A DNA stretch of 64,000 bases from Pseudomonadota bacterium (GCA_003353845.1 PIVT01000003.1:1-64000), one strand, 5' to 3'; shown: positions 39,959 through 49,534, counted from the first letter of the stretch. The notes: a model not told the origin generated them from the letters alone. Program-made: numbers and translations.

Positions 39959-42118
39959 TCAGGAGAGACTCGGTTCGCATCCGCTCGGAGCGAGCAAGGC
40001 TGGGAAATCGAATTCAGAGATGGGCCGACTGAAGAAGTACCCCTGGAGTTCATCACAGCCAAAGGTGGACGCCGACTCCACCTGCGCCCGTTCCTCCACA
40101 CCTTCGGCCACAACGCGAATGCCTAAACTGTGAGCCATGCCCACAATGGCCTGGACGATGGCGGCGGCATCGCCCCCGAGTTCAATGTCGCGAATAAAGA
40201 AACGGTCGATTTTGATGGCGTCGAGCGGAAAGTCTTTCACGTAGCCCAGTGACGAGAAGCCTGTGCCAAAATCATCCAGAGCGACACGAATGCCTTTCTT
40301 CCTCAGGAGATCGAGCGTTTTGGCTGCCTCAAGGCGTTCCGTCATCATGATGCTTTCCGTGATCTCCAGCTCCAGATATTCCGGTGCGAGCCCGGTCTCC
40401 TCTAGAATGGACTCAACCAAAACATCAAGCTGAGTGTCCCTGAATTGATGACCCGACAAGTTGACGGCAATGGGCACGCGTGCCAGCCCCTCGTCCTGCC
40501 ATTGCTTGTTCAATCGACAGGCCGTTCGCAACACCCATTCGCCGATGGAAGAAATCAACCCCGTATTTTCGGCAATGGGAATAAACTCCGTGGGCGCAAT
40601 GGCGCCTAGTTCTGGATGGTTCCAGCGCAACAAGGCTTCCATTCCACAAATTTCTCGTGTGGCTGACCAAACCTTGGGCTGGAAGCACAGGTGCAACTCA
40701 TCATTCTGAATGGCTCGGTGCAAACCGCTTTCCAGCATGAAGGAACGGCGTGCGCTCTCGTCTAAGGTCGCGTCAAAGAAGGCAATGGAATTCCCTTCTC
40801 TCGCTTTGGCTGACCCCAAGGCCGTGACCGCATGCTCCACCAACGCATTCGCATTGTCTCCATCGTGTGGGTACAGGGAGATCCCGATACTGGCGGTAAT
40901 AAAAATATCATTGCCATCCAGCGCAAAGGGTTCACCTAAAGAGTCGACAATGCGTCGTGCAACGCGGGTCGCACCTTCAGGGCCGACGATTTCCGTCAAG
41001 AGAATGGCAAACTCGTTCCCACCCAGACGCGAGATACTGGAATCTTTCGTCAGGTCCTCGTGCGAGGCCACCACATCGCAATCCCGTACACTGGCCTGCA
41101 GTCGTTCCGCAACCTGCTCCAACAATTGATCACCCATGGCGTGACTCATACTTCCGTTGATCCGCTTAAACCCATCTACATCGAATACGAGAAAGCCCAC
41201 CATACGTTCATGACGAGCCGCCTGGCTAATGGCGATTTCCAATCGGTCTTTGGAAAGCAGTCGATTGGGGAGCCCCGTCAAGTGATCAAAGTAGGCCAGG
41301 GAGCGAATGGTCTCGTCCGCCAGTTTGCGGGAGGTAATATCTTGGATCGCGCCTGACACAATCGCCGCGGCTCCTGAAGCGTCGTGAACCACTCGTCCGC
41401 GGTGGCGTACATAACGCTCGCTGCGATCTCCCCGGCGAATGCGGTGTTCAAAATCAAAGCCGATGCCTTCAGCGACTGCGCCGCTCATTCCACGCATGAC
41501 AAAATCTCGATCTTCCAGAACGACGTGCCCCAAGAACCATTCCCAACTCCGCTCTTCAGGCTCCTGCTCCACACCAAGGATTTCGTTTATTTCATTGGAC
41601 CATTGAGCCACGCCACTGTCCCTGCGCCACTCCCAAGTGCCCACACCGGTAAAGGACTGCAGGTTCTCGATCCGTATCCGACTCTGGGCGAGATTGAGTC
41701 GCGCCTGTTCCATCTCCAAGTGGTGACAGATACGCAGTGGCAATGTGATTTCGTTGAGTGGAAGGGGGATGATGTCGGTTGCGCCCAAAGCGAGAGCCTG
41801 TTCCATGACCTCACGATTCCCACTGGATACGAGTGACAACACCGGGACCAGCCAGCCACCGACACGAGATCGGATCAATTCTGCTAAGGGCTCACCGTCC
41901 AACCCCGCGGCATTTTCAACCACGAGCAATGCGTCCGGCAGTCCTGCATCGAAAAAGGCCAGGGCTTCGTCTACGTCACAAACATTGTGCAATTCAAATT
42001 TTGGATCGGATAGGGAGTTGCGAACCGCTTGGACCACCACCTCATCGGCACCGGCGAGCAGGATCGTAATCGGGCCACCGGCCTTCCTGACACCCTGGTT
42101 TATCCGCGTCATAAACAT
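39959..42118 (-). CDS. Degenerate receiver - PAS - GGDEF - EAL protein
   Basis: The protein is 719 aa. A receiver-like domain (about 16-130) lacks the phospho-accepting Asp ('ALLVVENAAGL') and the conserved Lys ('IIPLPLNE'), so it is probably not phosphorylated. A PAS domain with PAC covers about 150-270. The GGDEF domain (about 275-445) reads 'LGGNEFAIL', so cyclase activity is doubtful. The EAL domain (about 455-710) keeps 'EALLRWNHPELG', 'NLSGHQF', 'LELEITES', 'LDDFGTGFSSL', 'IKIDRFFI' and 'VVAEGVE', so it should hydrolyse c-di-GMP. No membrane helix. Confidence 0.92.
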   Translation of the reverse strand: MFMTRINQGVRKAGGPITILLAGADEVVVQAVRNSLSDPKFELHNVCDVDEALAFFDAGLPDALLVVENAAGLDGEPLAELIRSRVGGWLVPVLSLVSSGNREVMEQALALGATDIIPLPLNEITLPLRICHHLEMEQARLNLAQSRIRIENLQSFTGVGTWEWRRDSGVAQWSNEINEILGVEQEPEERSWEWFLGHVVLEDRDFVMRGMSGAVAEGIGFDFEHRIRRGDRSERYVRHRGRVVHDASGAAAIVSGAIQDITSRKLADETIRSLAYFDHLTGLPNRLLSKDRLEIAISQAARHERMVGFLVFDVDGFKRINGSMSHAMGDQLLEQVAERLQASVRDCDVVASHEDLTKDSSISRLGGNEFAILLTEIVGPEGATRVARRIVDSLGEPFALDGNDIFITASIGISLYPHDGDNANALVEHAVTALGSAKAREGNSIAFFDATLDESARRSFMLESGLHRAIQNDELHLCFQPKVWSATREICGMEALLRWNHPELGAIAPTEFIPIAENTGLISSIGEWVLRTACRLNKQWQDEGLARVPIAVNLSGHQFRDTQLDVLVESILEETGLAPEYLELEITESIMMTERLEAAKTLDLLRKKGIRVALDDFGTGFSSLGYVKDFPLDAIKIDRFFIRDIELGGDAAAIVQAIVGMAHSLGIRVVAEGVEERAQVESASTFGCDELQGYFFSRPISEFDFPALLAPSGCEPSLS

Positions 42119-42378
42119 CCCACTCTGACATCACGCAGCGCTGATGAGCTAGGTTAAATATCGTCGTAATTACAGGTACTTTGCTTAGTTTTATCGACAT
42201 CACTTGAGGAAATAATGAGCGCTAAAAAGGACATATCCCAGAACAATGCTTGGGAAATTCGAGGAAACGGAGCCCTCGCATAGCGGACTCATTCCACCTG
42301 CCACCGGCAAAATTTAGGAAGTTCCCTGGCTAAGGCGCTGGATTACAGACCAAAACCGGGACGCCAGAAGGAATCGGA
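42119..42378. other. Intergenic region with a possible 22-codon leader
   Basis: A minimal reading frame at 42215-42283 (plus strand, 22 codons) has GAGGA five bases before its ATG, but nothing downstream on that strand for over 1 kb. No other gene or clear terminator is seen. Confidence 0.25.
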
Positions 42379-43725
42379 TCAATGCCCCTTGGTCAGTCGG
42401 CCCACATCGATGTAACTGCGAACCTTGCCACGGTTGATTTCGCCCTTTCTGTTCAAGTAGGGCGTTCCGTTGTTGTCCCAAAATTCGATACGATTGCCGG
42501 ATCCCGTCTGGACATTGACGATCACATCACCCACCGAGGTCAGGGCCCTGGGTTCATCAATACCAGGCCATTTGGGGAAGTACTCGGAATCATCTTCACT
42601 CCAGCGTCCGTTGTGCATAATGATTTTCCACAAGTCGCCCTTTCGATCATAGGCAAAGGAATACAGCGTCTTGAGTGTCTGCTTGTCTAGATAAATGATC
42701 TTGGTCGAGTACGGGTGGGTCTCATCCTTGGGTATAAAGCGAACTTTAATGGCGTGCCGGAGTTCCCAGCGATCATCGGCAAAGCTAAGCCCGAACGGCC
42801 CGAAGTTGTGCTCCTTGGTGAAGGGGTAGGCCTTCACAGTACTGTTTACAGGCGCGAGCAAATCCATCTCGCCCAAGCATTCCCAATCAAACTCGGGGAT
42901 CACACCGTCAAAGCTATTGGCATCCTCCATGCTGAAATCGGTACCCGCAATAGCATCGGTGCGTTGCGCACCTGAAATACGTCGCACCCGTCGCAGAGTG
43001 GGCACATACACCCAGGTATCAATGCCAGTGGATTCAAAGGCGGGACCGGCTGCATCCTTGTATCGAAAGCTCAACAACATGACGCCGCGATACTCGGGCG
43101 GCATTTCAACTTCAGCGCCCATGGCCGAGGATCGCTTCTCATTTTTTCGAAACAAATTCCCGTTTTTGTCACCCTCCCAGAACTGGGATTCCACACGATG
43201 CGCCAATAAAACGACCTTGGCCTGGCCTTGATAAAACAGAGGCAAGCGCTCTCCGCGATCCCAATAGGAATAGTGAAAACTCAGGTTTCCCCCGTCCCCT
43301 GCCCAATGCGTCGCGTAGTTCCACATCACCTTGGCCCCGGCGTCGGGATCGCTCTTACAATCAATCTGGTCCATGGAGAAGGCCTGGCCGGCTTGGTAAT
43401 TCTCCATACTGGCACCCGGTCCGATTTTTGCCGTGCCTTGAAATTCTTTGGACTTCGCCAGGTAGGGTGCAGCCGGGCTGTAATCTCGAAACGACGGCCC
43501 TACTTCCAACTTCATCCCATCATAGAAAAAGAATTGCCTATTGCTCCAAAGCTCTTCGGGAAGGAAAGGTCTGAGTGAATCGGCCTTGTCGAAGGTGATC
43601 AGATCTCCTTCTTTCAGGAGTACCCCCGAAGCATCCGAAGCTACTGCTTGGGCTGACATTCCCAGAACGACAGCAAACAATCCCAAACACTGGATTTGCA
43701 ATAAACGACAGAAACGCAATGGCAT
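42379..43725 (-). CDS. DUF1329 outer-membrane/periplasmic protein
   Basis: The protein is 448 aa from ATG at 43725, with GGGAGA upstream. The signal peptide ends 'GMSAQAVASD'. The DUF1329 family is recognised from 'GDLITFDKADSLRPFLPEELW', read in parts, and from 'WVYVPTLRRVRRISGAQRTD' and 'GTDFSMEDANSFDG'. It is predicted to be a LolA/LolB-like fold; members are frequent next to lipid or hydrophobic-compound catabolism genes and RND exporters. Function is unproven. It is divergent (45 bp) to an MFS transporter. Confidence 0.85.
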   Translation of the reverse strand: MPLRFCRLLQIQCLGLFAVVLGMSAQAVASDASGVLLKEGDLITFDKADSLRPFLPEELWSNRQFFFYDGMKLEVGPSFRDYSPAAPYLAKSKEFQGTAKIGPGASMENYQAGQAFSMDQIDCKSDPDAGAKVMWNYATHWAGDGGNLSFHYSYWDRGERLPLFYQGQAKVVLLAHRVESQFWEGDKNGNLFRKNEKRSSAMGAEVEMPPEYRGVMLLSFRYKDAAGPAFESTGIDTWVYVPTLRRVRRISGAQRTDAIAGTDFSMEDANSFDGVIPEFDWECLGEMDLLAPVNSTVKAYPFTKEHNFGPFGLSFADDRWELRHAIKVRFIPKDETHPYSTKIIYLDKQTLKTLYSFAYDRKGDLWKIIMHNGRWSEDDSEYFPKWPGIDEPRALTSVGDVIVNVQTGSGNRIEFWDNNGTPYLNRKGEINRGKVRSYIDVGRLTKGH

Positions 43726-43770
43726 ACAATCTCCCAACTCATTAAAGACCAATCTCGCTATCTTACCATA

Positions 43771-45054
43771 ATGCAACAACCCGCCAATGCTTCCCCCGAC
43801 CCCCCTCCCCGCAAGTTCCCAGTGGCCCTGATGGCCCTGGACAACCCCGAATTCCGCTGGCTCTTTGCCAGTAACATGGCCTACTTCCTCAGCATGATGG
43901 GGCAGTTTGCCTTGCGGGCGGTATTAGCCTGGCAGCTCACGGAAAGCCCCTTGGCACTGAGCTACATCAGCCTGGCCATTGGAATTCCCATGCTTCTACT
44001 GGCCCCCTTCGGCGGCGTCGTCGCCGATCGTGTAGAACGGCGCAATTTGATTATCGCTGGGCAGCTCATTATTTTAAGCGCTGAGGTCGCTCTCTTCACG
44101 CTACTGGCCATGGGCAAACTCGAGTTCTGGCACCTATTGGTCGGCACCGCTGCCATGGGCTGCGCTTTCCCTGCCATCAGTTCCGCACGCCAGGCCATTA
44201 TCGCCAACATCATGGGCAAACAGCGGCTAGGCAATGCCCTGGCCTTATCCATGGGCAGCCTTAACCTGTCCAGGGTCCTCGGACCTGCCATGGCCGGGGC
44301 ACTGGTTCCCGGGATCGGACTGCTTCCCACCTACTTCTTGGGAATTGTCCTGTACAGCATAGGGCTGCTCTCCATGTTTGGCGTCAAGCGTCACCCGCAT
44401 CCCATCGAGGACAAGCCCGGCTCACCGATACACGAAATCCTTGAAGGCATTCGCTACATCAAGAACCACGTTCCCCTGCGCGTCACTCTCTTGATAGGAC
44501 TTCTTCCAACCTGCATCGCCTTTCCCTTTCAATCCCTGCTCGTCGTCTTTGCCGAAGAAGTTTGGTTCACAGGAACCCAGGGCTTTGGTTTTCTGCAGGC
44601 GACCTTTGGCTTGGGCGGAGTCATGGCAACAGTGATCGTGGCACAACGTGGCAATTCCAACGTAAGGCAACGCATAATGTTTCTAAGCTTGAGTGCGATG
44701 GGATTTTTCCTGGCGGGTTTTGCCTATAGCCCCGGCTTCCAACTGGCGCTGGTCCTGCTCTTTTTCGCCAGTCTGTGCGGAAATCTCTTTCTGACCTTGA
44801 ACAATATCGTGGTGCAACTGTTAGTCGACGACCGCGTTAGAGGACGCGTGTCCAGCGTCCTGCTCATGTCCATCTCCCTCACTTCACTGGGCACCGTTCC
44901 CCTGGCGAGCCTGGCGCAAAAATTTGGGGCGCCCTTTGCGGTGGCGGCATCGGCTGTCTCGTTACTCGTATTCACACTGGGATGTTTTGCCGTCAGCAAG
45001 ACGCTGCGCGGCATGGATCATCATGTCAGGGAGCACTTGGGTCCCGTCAGCTGA
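43771..45054 (+). CDS. MFS transporter
   Basis: The protein is 427 aa with about 12 membrane helices after a Pro-rich N-terminus. The loop 2-3 motif is 'GGVVADRVERRNLI', close to the MFS 'G.xaDR.GRR' signature. It resembles the enterobactin-exporter-like (EntS-type) group with a long cytoplasmic loop ('PIEDKPGSPIHEILEGIRYI'). Substrate unknown. Its stop overlaps the convergent acyl-CoA synthetase stop by 8 nt, with no terminator between. Confidence 0.9.
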   Translation: MQQPANASPDPPPRKFPVALMALDNPEFRWLFASNMAYFLSMMGQFALRAVLAWQLTESPLALSYISLAIGIPMLLLAPFGGVVADRVERRNLIIAGQLIILSAEVALFTLLAMGKLEFWHLLVGTAAMGCAFPAISSARQAIIANIMGKQRLGNALALSMGSLNLSRVLGPAMAGALVPGIGLLPTYFLGIVLYSIGLLSMFGVKRHPHPIEDKPGSPIHEILEGIRYIKNHVPLRVTLLIGLLPTCIAFPFQSLLVVFAEEVWFTGTQGFGFLQATFGLGGVMATVIVAQRGNSNVRQRIMFLSLSAMGFFLAGFAYSPGFQLALVLLFFASLCGNLFLTLNNIVVQLLVDDRVRGRVSSVLLMSISLTSLGTVPLASLAQKFGAPFAVAASAVSLLVFTLGCFAVSKTLRGMDHHVREHLGPVS

Positions 45055-46708
45055 CCTTGGAGCTACCGTCCAGAGCGACTTCCTTGGCCCAGCGATAATC
45101 CGGCTTACCACTCGGCGCCCGCTTGACTTCATCCACGAGGTGTAACTCACGCGGAACCTTGTAACCTGCGACATGGGTTCGACAGTGGTTGTCGATGTCC
45201 GCCAGGCAAACGGACTTTCCTTCACGACATTGCACGACAGCGGTAACACGCTGTCCCCAACGCTCATCAGGAACGCCCACAACCAAGGCGTCGAAAATGG
45301 CTGGATGGGATTTGAGTGCCCCCTCCACTTCCTCGGGATAAATCTTTTCACCGCCGGAGTTGATGCTGGTGGAACCACGCCCCAACATCACAATGGTTCC
45401 ATCCGCATCCATACAGGCGAGATCGCCCGCCACGGACCAGCGCTTCCCGTTGGCATCGGAGACAAAGGTTTCGGCGGACTTGACGGGGTCCTTGTAGTAG
45501 CCGGAGGGGATATTGCCGGAACGCGCCAGCTTGCCAATGACTTCGGAACCGGGAGGAAGGGGCATCCAGTTTTCATCGAGAACGGCGACATCGGGCCCGG
45601 GGGCAATTTTTACGCCGCGGCTCTTCTCGACCTTGCCCTGTTTCTTCTCTTCGATCTCCTGCAACAAACCTTCTTTCGTGACCATCAGCTTGCCTGTCAT
45701 ACCCTGTTCCGATGAACCCGTAGCGTCCATCAAGATCAGCCCCTCTTTGTACTCAAGGAACTCCAACTTCACCGAGGGAGAAAAAATCGCTGCGCTGCTG
45801 ACGAGAACCGCCAGGGAGGGAATCTCATATTTCTTTTCTTTCAATGCATCCATGAGCGGACGTGCCGTAGCATCCCCCGTGATCATGATGGCATTGATAC
45901 CTTCGTGCTGGACAATCTCCCAGCACTTATGGGCTTCAAAACCGCCCGGAACCAGGAAGACGGGATTTCCGACAAAGAGCTGAGAAAGCACATTCCACTG
46001 CGCGGCCCCGTGCATCAAAGGCGCCATGGGAAGCTGCTTCAGCATGCCCTCGCCATCGGCTTTAATCTTGTCTTGGAAGTCTTCGGGTTTCTCTGCGGGT
46101 ACACCGGTGTAGGGATCGATCCCTCCGCCCAGGGCAAAAATAACATCCTTGTGCGTCCAGATGACGCCCTTGGGCATGCCTGTGGTTCCACCCGTGTAAA
46201 GCACATAGGTATCATCGCTGGATCTCGCTCCAAAATTTCGGTCTGGAGAGGACTGCGCCAGGGACTCTTCGTAATCGACGGCTCCGAGCTTCGCACAGGC
46301 GTCCTCATTCCCTTCTCCAAAGGCGATGTAGGTCTTGAGATTTGGGAGCCGATCTTTAATGTTGGCGGCTCGATCGGCATACTCGCGGTGAAAAACCAAG
46401 GCCACGATGTCGGCGTTGTCAAAAATGTAGTGAAGCTCATCTTCGACGTAGCGATAGTTGACGTTTATCGGGACCGCGCGAATTTTGTACGCAGCCAACA
46501 TCCCTTCGACCCACTCCACGCAATTTTGCGCGTAAACACCAATGTGCTGACCCGGCTCGACTCCAATGGAGCGCAAGTAATTGGCTAATCGGTTAGCCCG
46601 CAAATCCAAATCCTTGAAGAGAACCCGGCTGTCTCCACAAATTAAAATTTCTCGCTCTGGCACACGATCGCACGCCGCTTCTACAAGGTCAGCTACGTTA
46701 AATTCCAT
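45047..46708 (-). CDS. Acyl-CoA synthetase (AMP-forming)
   Basis: The protein is 553 aa from ATG at 46708. The AMP-binding P-loop is 'YVLYTGGTTGMPKGVIWTH'. The adenylate-binding core follows, and the C-terminal hinge reads 'MLGRGSTSINSGGEKIYPEE' with catalytic Lys in 'RAPSGKPDYRWAKE'. It activates a carboxylic acid to its CoA thioester. The sequence resembles synthetases for steroid side-chain or long aliphatic acids, but the substrate is not defined. An 18-bp palindrome lies 113 bp upstream. Confidence 0.92.
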   Translation of the reverse strand: MEFNVADLVEAACDRVPEREILICGDSRVLFKDLDLRANRLANYLRSIGVEPGQHIGVYAQNCVEWVEGMLAAYKIRAVPINVNYRYVEDELHYIFDNADIVALVFHREYADRAANIKDRLPNLKTYIAFGEGNEDACAKLGAVDYEESLAQSSPDRNFGARSSDDTYVLYTGGTTGMPKGVIWTHKDVIFALGGGIDPYTGVPAEKPEDFQDKIKADGEGMLKQLPMAPLMHGAAQWNVLSQLFVGNPVFLVPGGFEAHKCWEIVQHEGINAIMITGDATARPLMDALKEKKYEIPSLAVLVSSAAIFSPSVKLEFLEYKEGLILMDATGSSEQGMTGKLMVTKEGLLQEIEEKKQGKVEKSRGVKIAPGPDVAVLDENWMPLPPGSEVIGKLARSGNIPSGYYKDPVKSAETFVSDANGKRWSVAGDLACMDADGTIVMLGRGSTSINSGGEKIYPEEVEGALKSHPAIFDALVVGVPDERWGQRVTAVVQCREGKSVCLADIDNHCRTHVAGYKVPRELHLVDEVKRAPSGKPDYRWAKEVALDGSSKVS

Positions 46709-47129
46709 AATTCTCTCTCTCCGTGAAGATTTGGATTCACTATTAGAAGTGATCTCGTTGCACACAAGGGCGCAAAATTTCAACTATTCTTGCCCTCATT
46801 TCTTGCCTTCATCAGGGCCGGGCTGAACCGGTTCAGCCGCCTTCTTCACTGAACCAGGTCCCCGCCAAGCGTCCCATGAACCCATCTGAAGGTGCAGGTA
46901 CTCTAACCACTGAGGAACTAAGCGTAAAGCTCCATGCAACGCTCTATTTCTCTAGTTTCTGCCTCAACCAGGCTGATTGCATCACCCCTGGGGCGAGGAA
47001 GAGGGTATAGTCCTTCTTCAATAAATTTACTCCTGTTTTGGCAGCCCTACTGGTCGAATCATCAACCTTCCCGTAGCATCGCCTGCCCAATTTCTGGTCA
47101 AAGAGTTTTACCAAGGAAAACCAAGCAGC
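46709..47129. other. Intergenic region between acyl-CoA synthetase and response regulator
   Basis: This is a divergent promoter region. It holds the perfect palindrome at 46821-46838. A 44-codon frame at 46876-47010 is interrupted by TAG and continues for 21 codons; neither part resembles a known family. Confidence 0.4.
46821..46838. promoter_or_regulatory. Perfect 18-bp palindrome, putative operator
   Basis: ggctgaaccggttcagcc is self-complementary over all 18 bases. A dyad of this size between divergent genes is typical of a dimeric repressor site such as a TetR-family operator. It lies 113 bp upstream of the acyl-CoA synthetase start and about 290 bp upstream of the response regulator. 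The regulator is not identifiable in this window. Confidence 0.5.
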
Positions 47130-47504
47130 ATGGCTCGTGTCCTCATCGTCGATGACGAACCCTTAATCCTCCGCACCTTTGCCACTATTTTAACGGCCGA
47201 CGGACACGAAACATGGCGCGCTTCCCGTGCCGCAAAGGCCCAGGCGATCCTGAGCAAGCAAGAAATCGATGTCGTGGTCTCAGATGTCGTGATGCCCGAA
47301 ATGAATGGAATCTCCCTGCTTGAGTTGATCTCGCGACACTGGCCCACGACGAAGGTCATCCTGATCACCGGCCAGCCCTCGCACGAGTTCCAAACGGACG
47401 CGCAAAGCCATGGCGCTTACGATTACCTGGTCAAACCCATTTCCCGTAGCGAACTTTGCGAGATCGTAAACAAAGCCGTCAAGGCCAGAAACGCGGGCGA
47501 GTAG
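47130..47504 (+). CDS. Single-domain response regulator
   Basis: The protein is 124 aa, a stand-alone CheY-like receiver. The acidic pair is in 'VLIVDDEPLIL', the phospho-accepting Asp in 'VVSDVVMPEMNGI', and the conserved Thr and Lys in 'ILITGQPS' and 'YLVKPISRSEL'. All catalytic residues are present. There is no output domain, so it must pass the signal by protein contact. No kinase is adjacent. Confidence 0.93.
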   Translation: MARVLIVDDEPLILRTFATILTADGHETWRASRAAKAQAILSKQEIDVVVSDVVMPEMNGISLLELISRHWPTTKVILITGQPSHEFQTDAQSHGAYDYLVKPISRSELCEIVNKAVKARNAGE

Positions 47505-47677
47505 TTCTCTTCCAAGCCCTCTCTAGAAAGTCTACCGGCAACCCTCTGGAGTGAAGTATCCAATCTTCGCTATCGGTATACCCAACCTATAAGTTTGTCA
47601 CCCACAAGCCTCCAGAATTGGCGTAAGGTCACTTCTGGACTAGAGCCAGCTTCCCAAGACGCTCAATGGAGAAGGCT

Positions 47678-48178
47678 ATGTGGGAGTACGAAACTCGGTT
47701 TGGCACTTTTTGGGTCAGCATGGACATACCCGGCCTTTGTGAGCTCTGGCTGGAGGATGAGCAGCTCGGTGTCTATAAAAATATCGAAGAAGCCACAGAA
47801 GCCGTTCGCTACTACCTGCAACTAGAAGATCAGCTCGATCCCCTTTTACAAATACCGGGCGCAGAAATCGATTCCGAAGAAGATTGGGTTGCCTATTACG
47901 ACGACCTCGATGAATCCCTGAGCGAAACCGAACAAACCCGATTTGAATCCTGGCATTACCAAACGGAACTCGGGCCCTTCCTCATTCAGTCCAATTCCAT
48001 TGACATGTATGACCTGCGCATCAATGGAACCTGCTTGGGAATCTATACCACCCCGGCCGGAGCCGCGGATGCAGTGGCCCGTTGCGAGACGGGCTACAAG
48101 AAATGGGATCAGCGCGGAGCCATCGAAAAACCCAGCAGCTTTAGCGAATGGTCACCGGGGAGACCCGAAAACGCTTAA
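47678..48178 (+). CDS. Small protein with two copies of one domain
   Basis: From ATG at 47678 (GGAG six bases upstream) the protein is 166 aa; an ATG at 47666 would add four residues. The N-terminal half ('YETRFGTFWVSM..LWLEDEQLGVYKNIEEATEAV') and the C-terminal half ('YQTELGPFLIQS..LRINGTCLGIYTTPAGAADAV') are clearly duplicates. Each is a beta-beta-beta-alpha unit of about 50 residues joined by an acidic linker. I do not recognise a named family; the unit resembles small domains found in uncharacterised gammaproteobacterial proteins. No signal peptide. Confidence 0.7.
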   Translation: MWEYETRFGTFWVSMDIPGLCELWLEDEQLGVYKNIEEATEAVRYYLQLEDQLDPLLQIPGAEIDSEEDWVAYYDDLDESLSETEQTRFESWHYQTELGPFLIQSNSIDMYDLRINGTCLGIYTTPAGAADAVARCETGYKKWDQRGAIEKPSSFSEWSPGRPENA

Positions 48179-48205
48179 CGCGAATTCGAACCTACCTCGG
48201 CAAAT

Positions 48206-49126
48206 CTATTTCACCAACAGTTCCGGATTCAAGGTTTCCACCATGCGACGAATGCCGTCCCGCCAATTCGTCTTGGCCTCACCGACCAGCTCGTGCATCA
48301 AACTTAAATCAAAAGTCACGCTGCCCAAGGTGGCCTCAGTAACGTTGTACTTGGGTTCCATGCCCGTAAGTTCCCCCAAATAAGCCGTCCAGTCTTCCAG
48401 GCTCACTTGCGCCCCGCCCCAATTCACGACCGTGGCCGGGCACTCGGCAACGTCGAGCAAGCGGGGAATCTGCGCAATGTAATCGTCTTCGTGTATGGGA
48501 TTAAATAGATTCGGTTGATCCGGATAAATGGGAATGGGAGCACCGGCTTTTATCATCATCAAGTGATACCAAGGCCATCCGCCGTTACTTCCATAAGGGA
48601 CACTGAAACGCGCGATGGTGGTTGGGATCTTCCATTCGCGAGAGGCAAAACGCGCCACCGACTCCGCCGCGATCTTACACATACTGTAGGTCGGCATCAT
48701 GACTCGATGATTTTCGCCCAGGGGATCGCTTTCTTTTAACAAGTGATCACCAGCGTACTGATACACACCTCCAGACGAAACATGAAGGAAGGCTTTCGCG
48801 CGACGGCAGCGCGACATCAGGCGCCCCACCCCCTCTGCATTGGCGCGCAAGTCATATTCAAACTCTCCCGTCTTCACGACCGCAAAGTGAAGAACGTAAT
48901 CAAAATCGTCGGGCACGTGATCTAAGCAATCGTCGGCAAGGTCGGCCTTGAGAGTCTTCACGCCCAAGGCTTCGACGCGCTCCACATCTTCAGGTTTCTG
49001 GAAGCGAGCCAGTCCGTACACCTCGTTGGCTTTGGCCAATTCGCGGGCCAGCGGGAAGCCCACCTGACTGGTAGGGCCTGTAATCAGAATTTTCTTCTCG
49101 CTGAGCTGGATCGCCACGATACTCAT
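48206..49126 (-). CDS. NAD(P)-dependent epimerase/dehydratase-like SDR
   Basis: The protein is 306 aa, an extended SDR. The nucleotide motif is 'ILITGPTSQVGFPLAREL'. 'VLHFAVVKTG' and the catalytic 'MPTYSMCKIAAE' (Tyr-x-x-x-Lys) follow, with 'TIARFSVPYGSNGG' in the substrate region. It resembles the NAD-dependent sugar epimerase group, but some members act on steroids or other ketones. No pathway neighbour fixes the substrate. Confidence 0.82.
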   Translation of the reverse strand: MSIVAIQLSEKKILITGPTSQVGFPLARELAKANEVYGLARFQKPEDVERVEALGVKTLKADLADDCLDHVPDDFDYVLHFAVVKTGEFEYDLRANAEGVGRLMSRCRRAKAFLHVSSGGVYQYAGDHLLKESDPLGENHRVMMPTYSMCKIAAESVARFASREWKIPTTIARFSVPYGSNGGWPWYHLMMIKAGAPIPIYPDQPNLFNPIHEDDYIAQIPRLLDVAECPATVVNWGGAQVSLEDWTAYLGELTGMEPKYNVTEATLGSVTFDLSLMHELVGEAKTNWRDGIRRMVETLNPELLVK

Positions 49127-49534
49127 CTCCCTAGATTCGGTATGACCGGTTTCAATCTCTTTCCACTATTTCTACAGCAAAACTTTTGACAGACGGCAAA
49201 AGCATCAACATTTCTAAAAGTTGCAGGCTGGTTTTCCATAGCAACGACAAGAGGCTGGCAGATTTCGTGAAATAGAACAAGTTCTCCTATTTATTCCAGT
49301 CACGGCAGAATACCCATGGCCATGAGCAATGGTAAACACTTAAAAGAGAAAAACGCTAAAAGATCAAGTCTCAATGGACAGCGTTTCTCCCTGAAAAATC
49401 GCGCAAAAACCAGACCTAGCTGCGCCTCTTTTAAGAAAAGTTTTCCTTACTTATTGCCGATGAGAGAGAAGCTCTCAGCAGGCTCGCTGGAAGTGTGACA
49501 GCGTGATCGCTCTGATGAACAACGGTGGATAATA
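49127..49534. other. Intergenic region before the chemoreceptor
   Basis: This region is AT-rich and should hold promoters for the divergent SDR and chemoreceptor. A 60-codon lysine-rich frame (49316-49498) has no ribosome-binding site or homology and is not supported. Confidence 0.4.

Noticed and set aside
42215-42283. 22-codon frame with a good ribosome-binding site
   Set aside because: Too short, with no downstream gene on the same strand; kept only as a remark.
49316-49498. 60-codon lysine-rich frame before the chemoreceptor
   Set aside because: No ribosome-binding site and no recognisable family; composition reflects AT-rich intergenic DNA.
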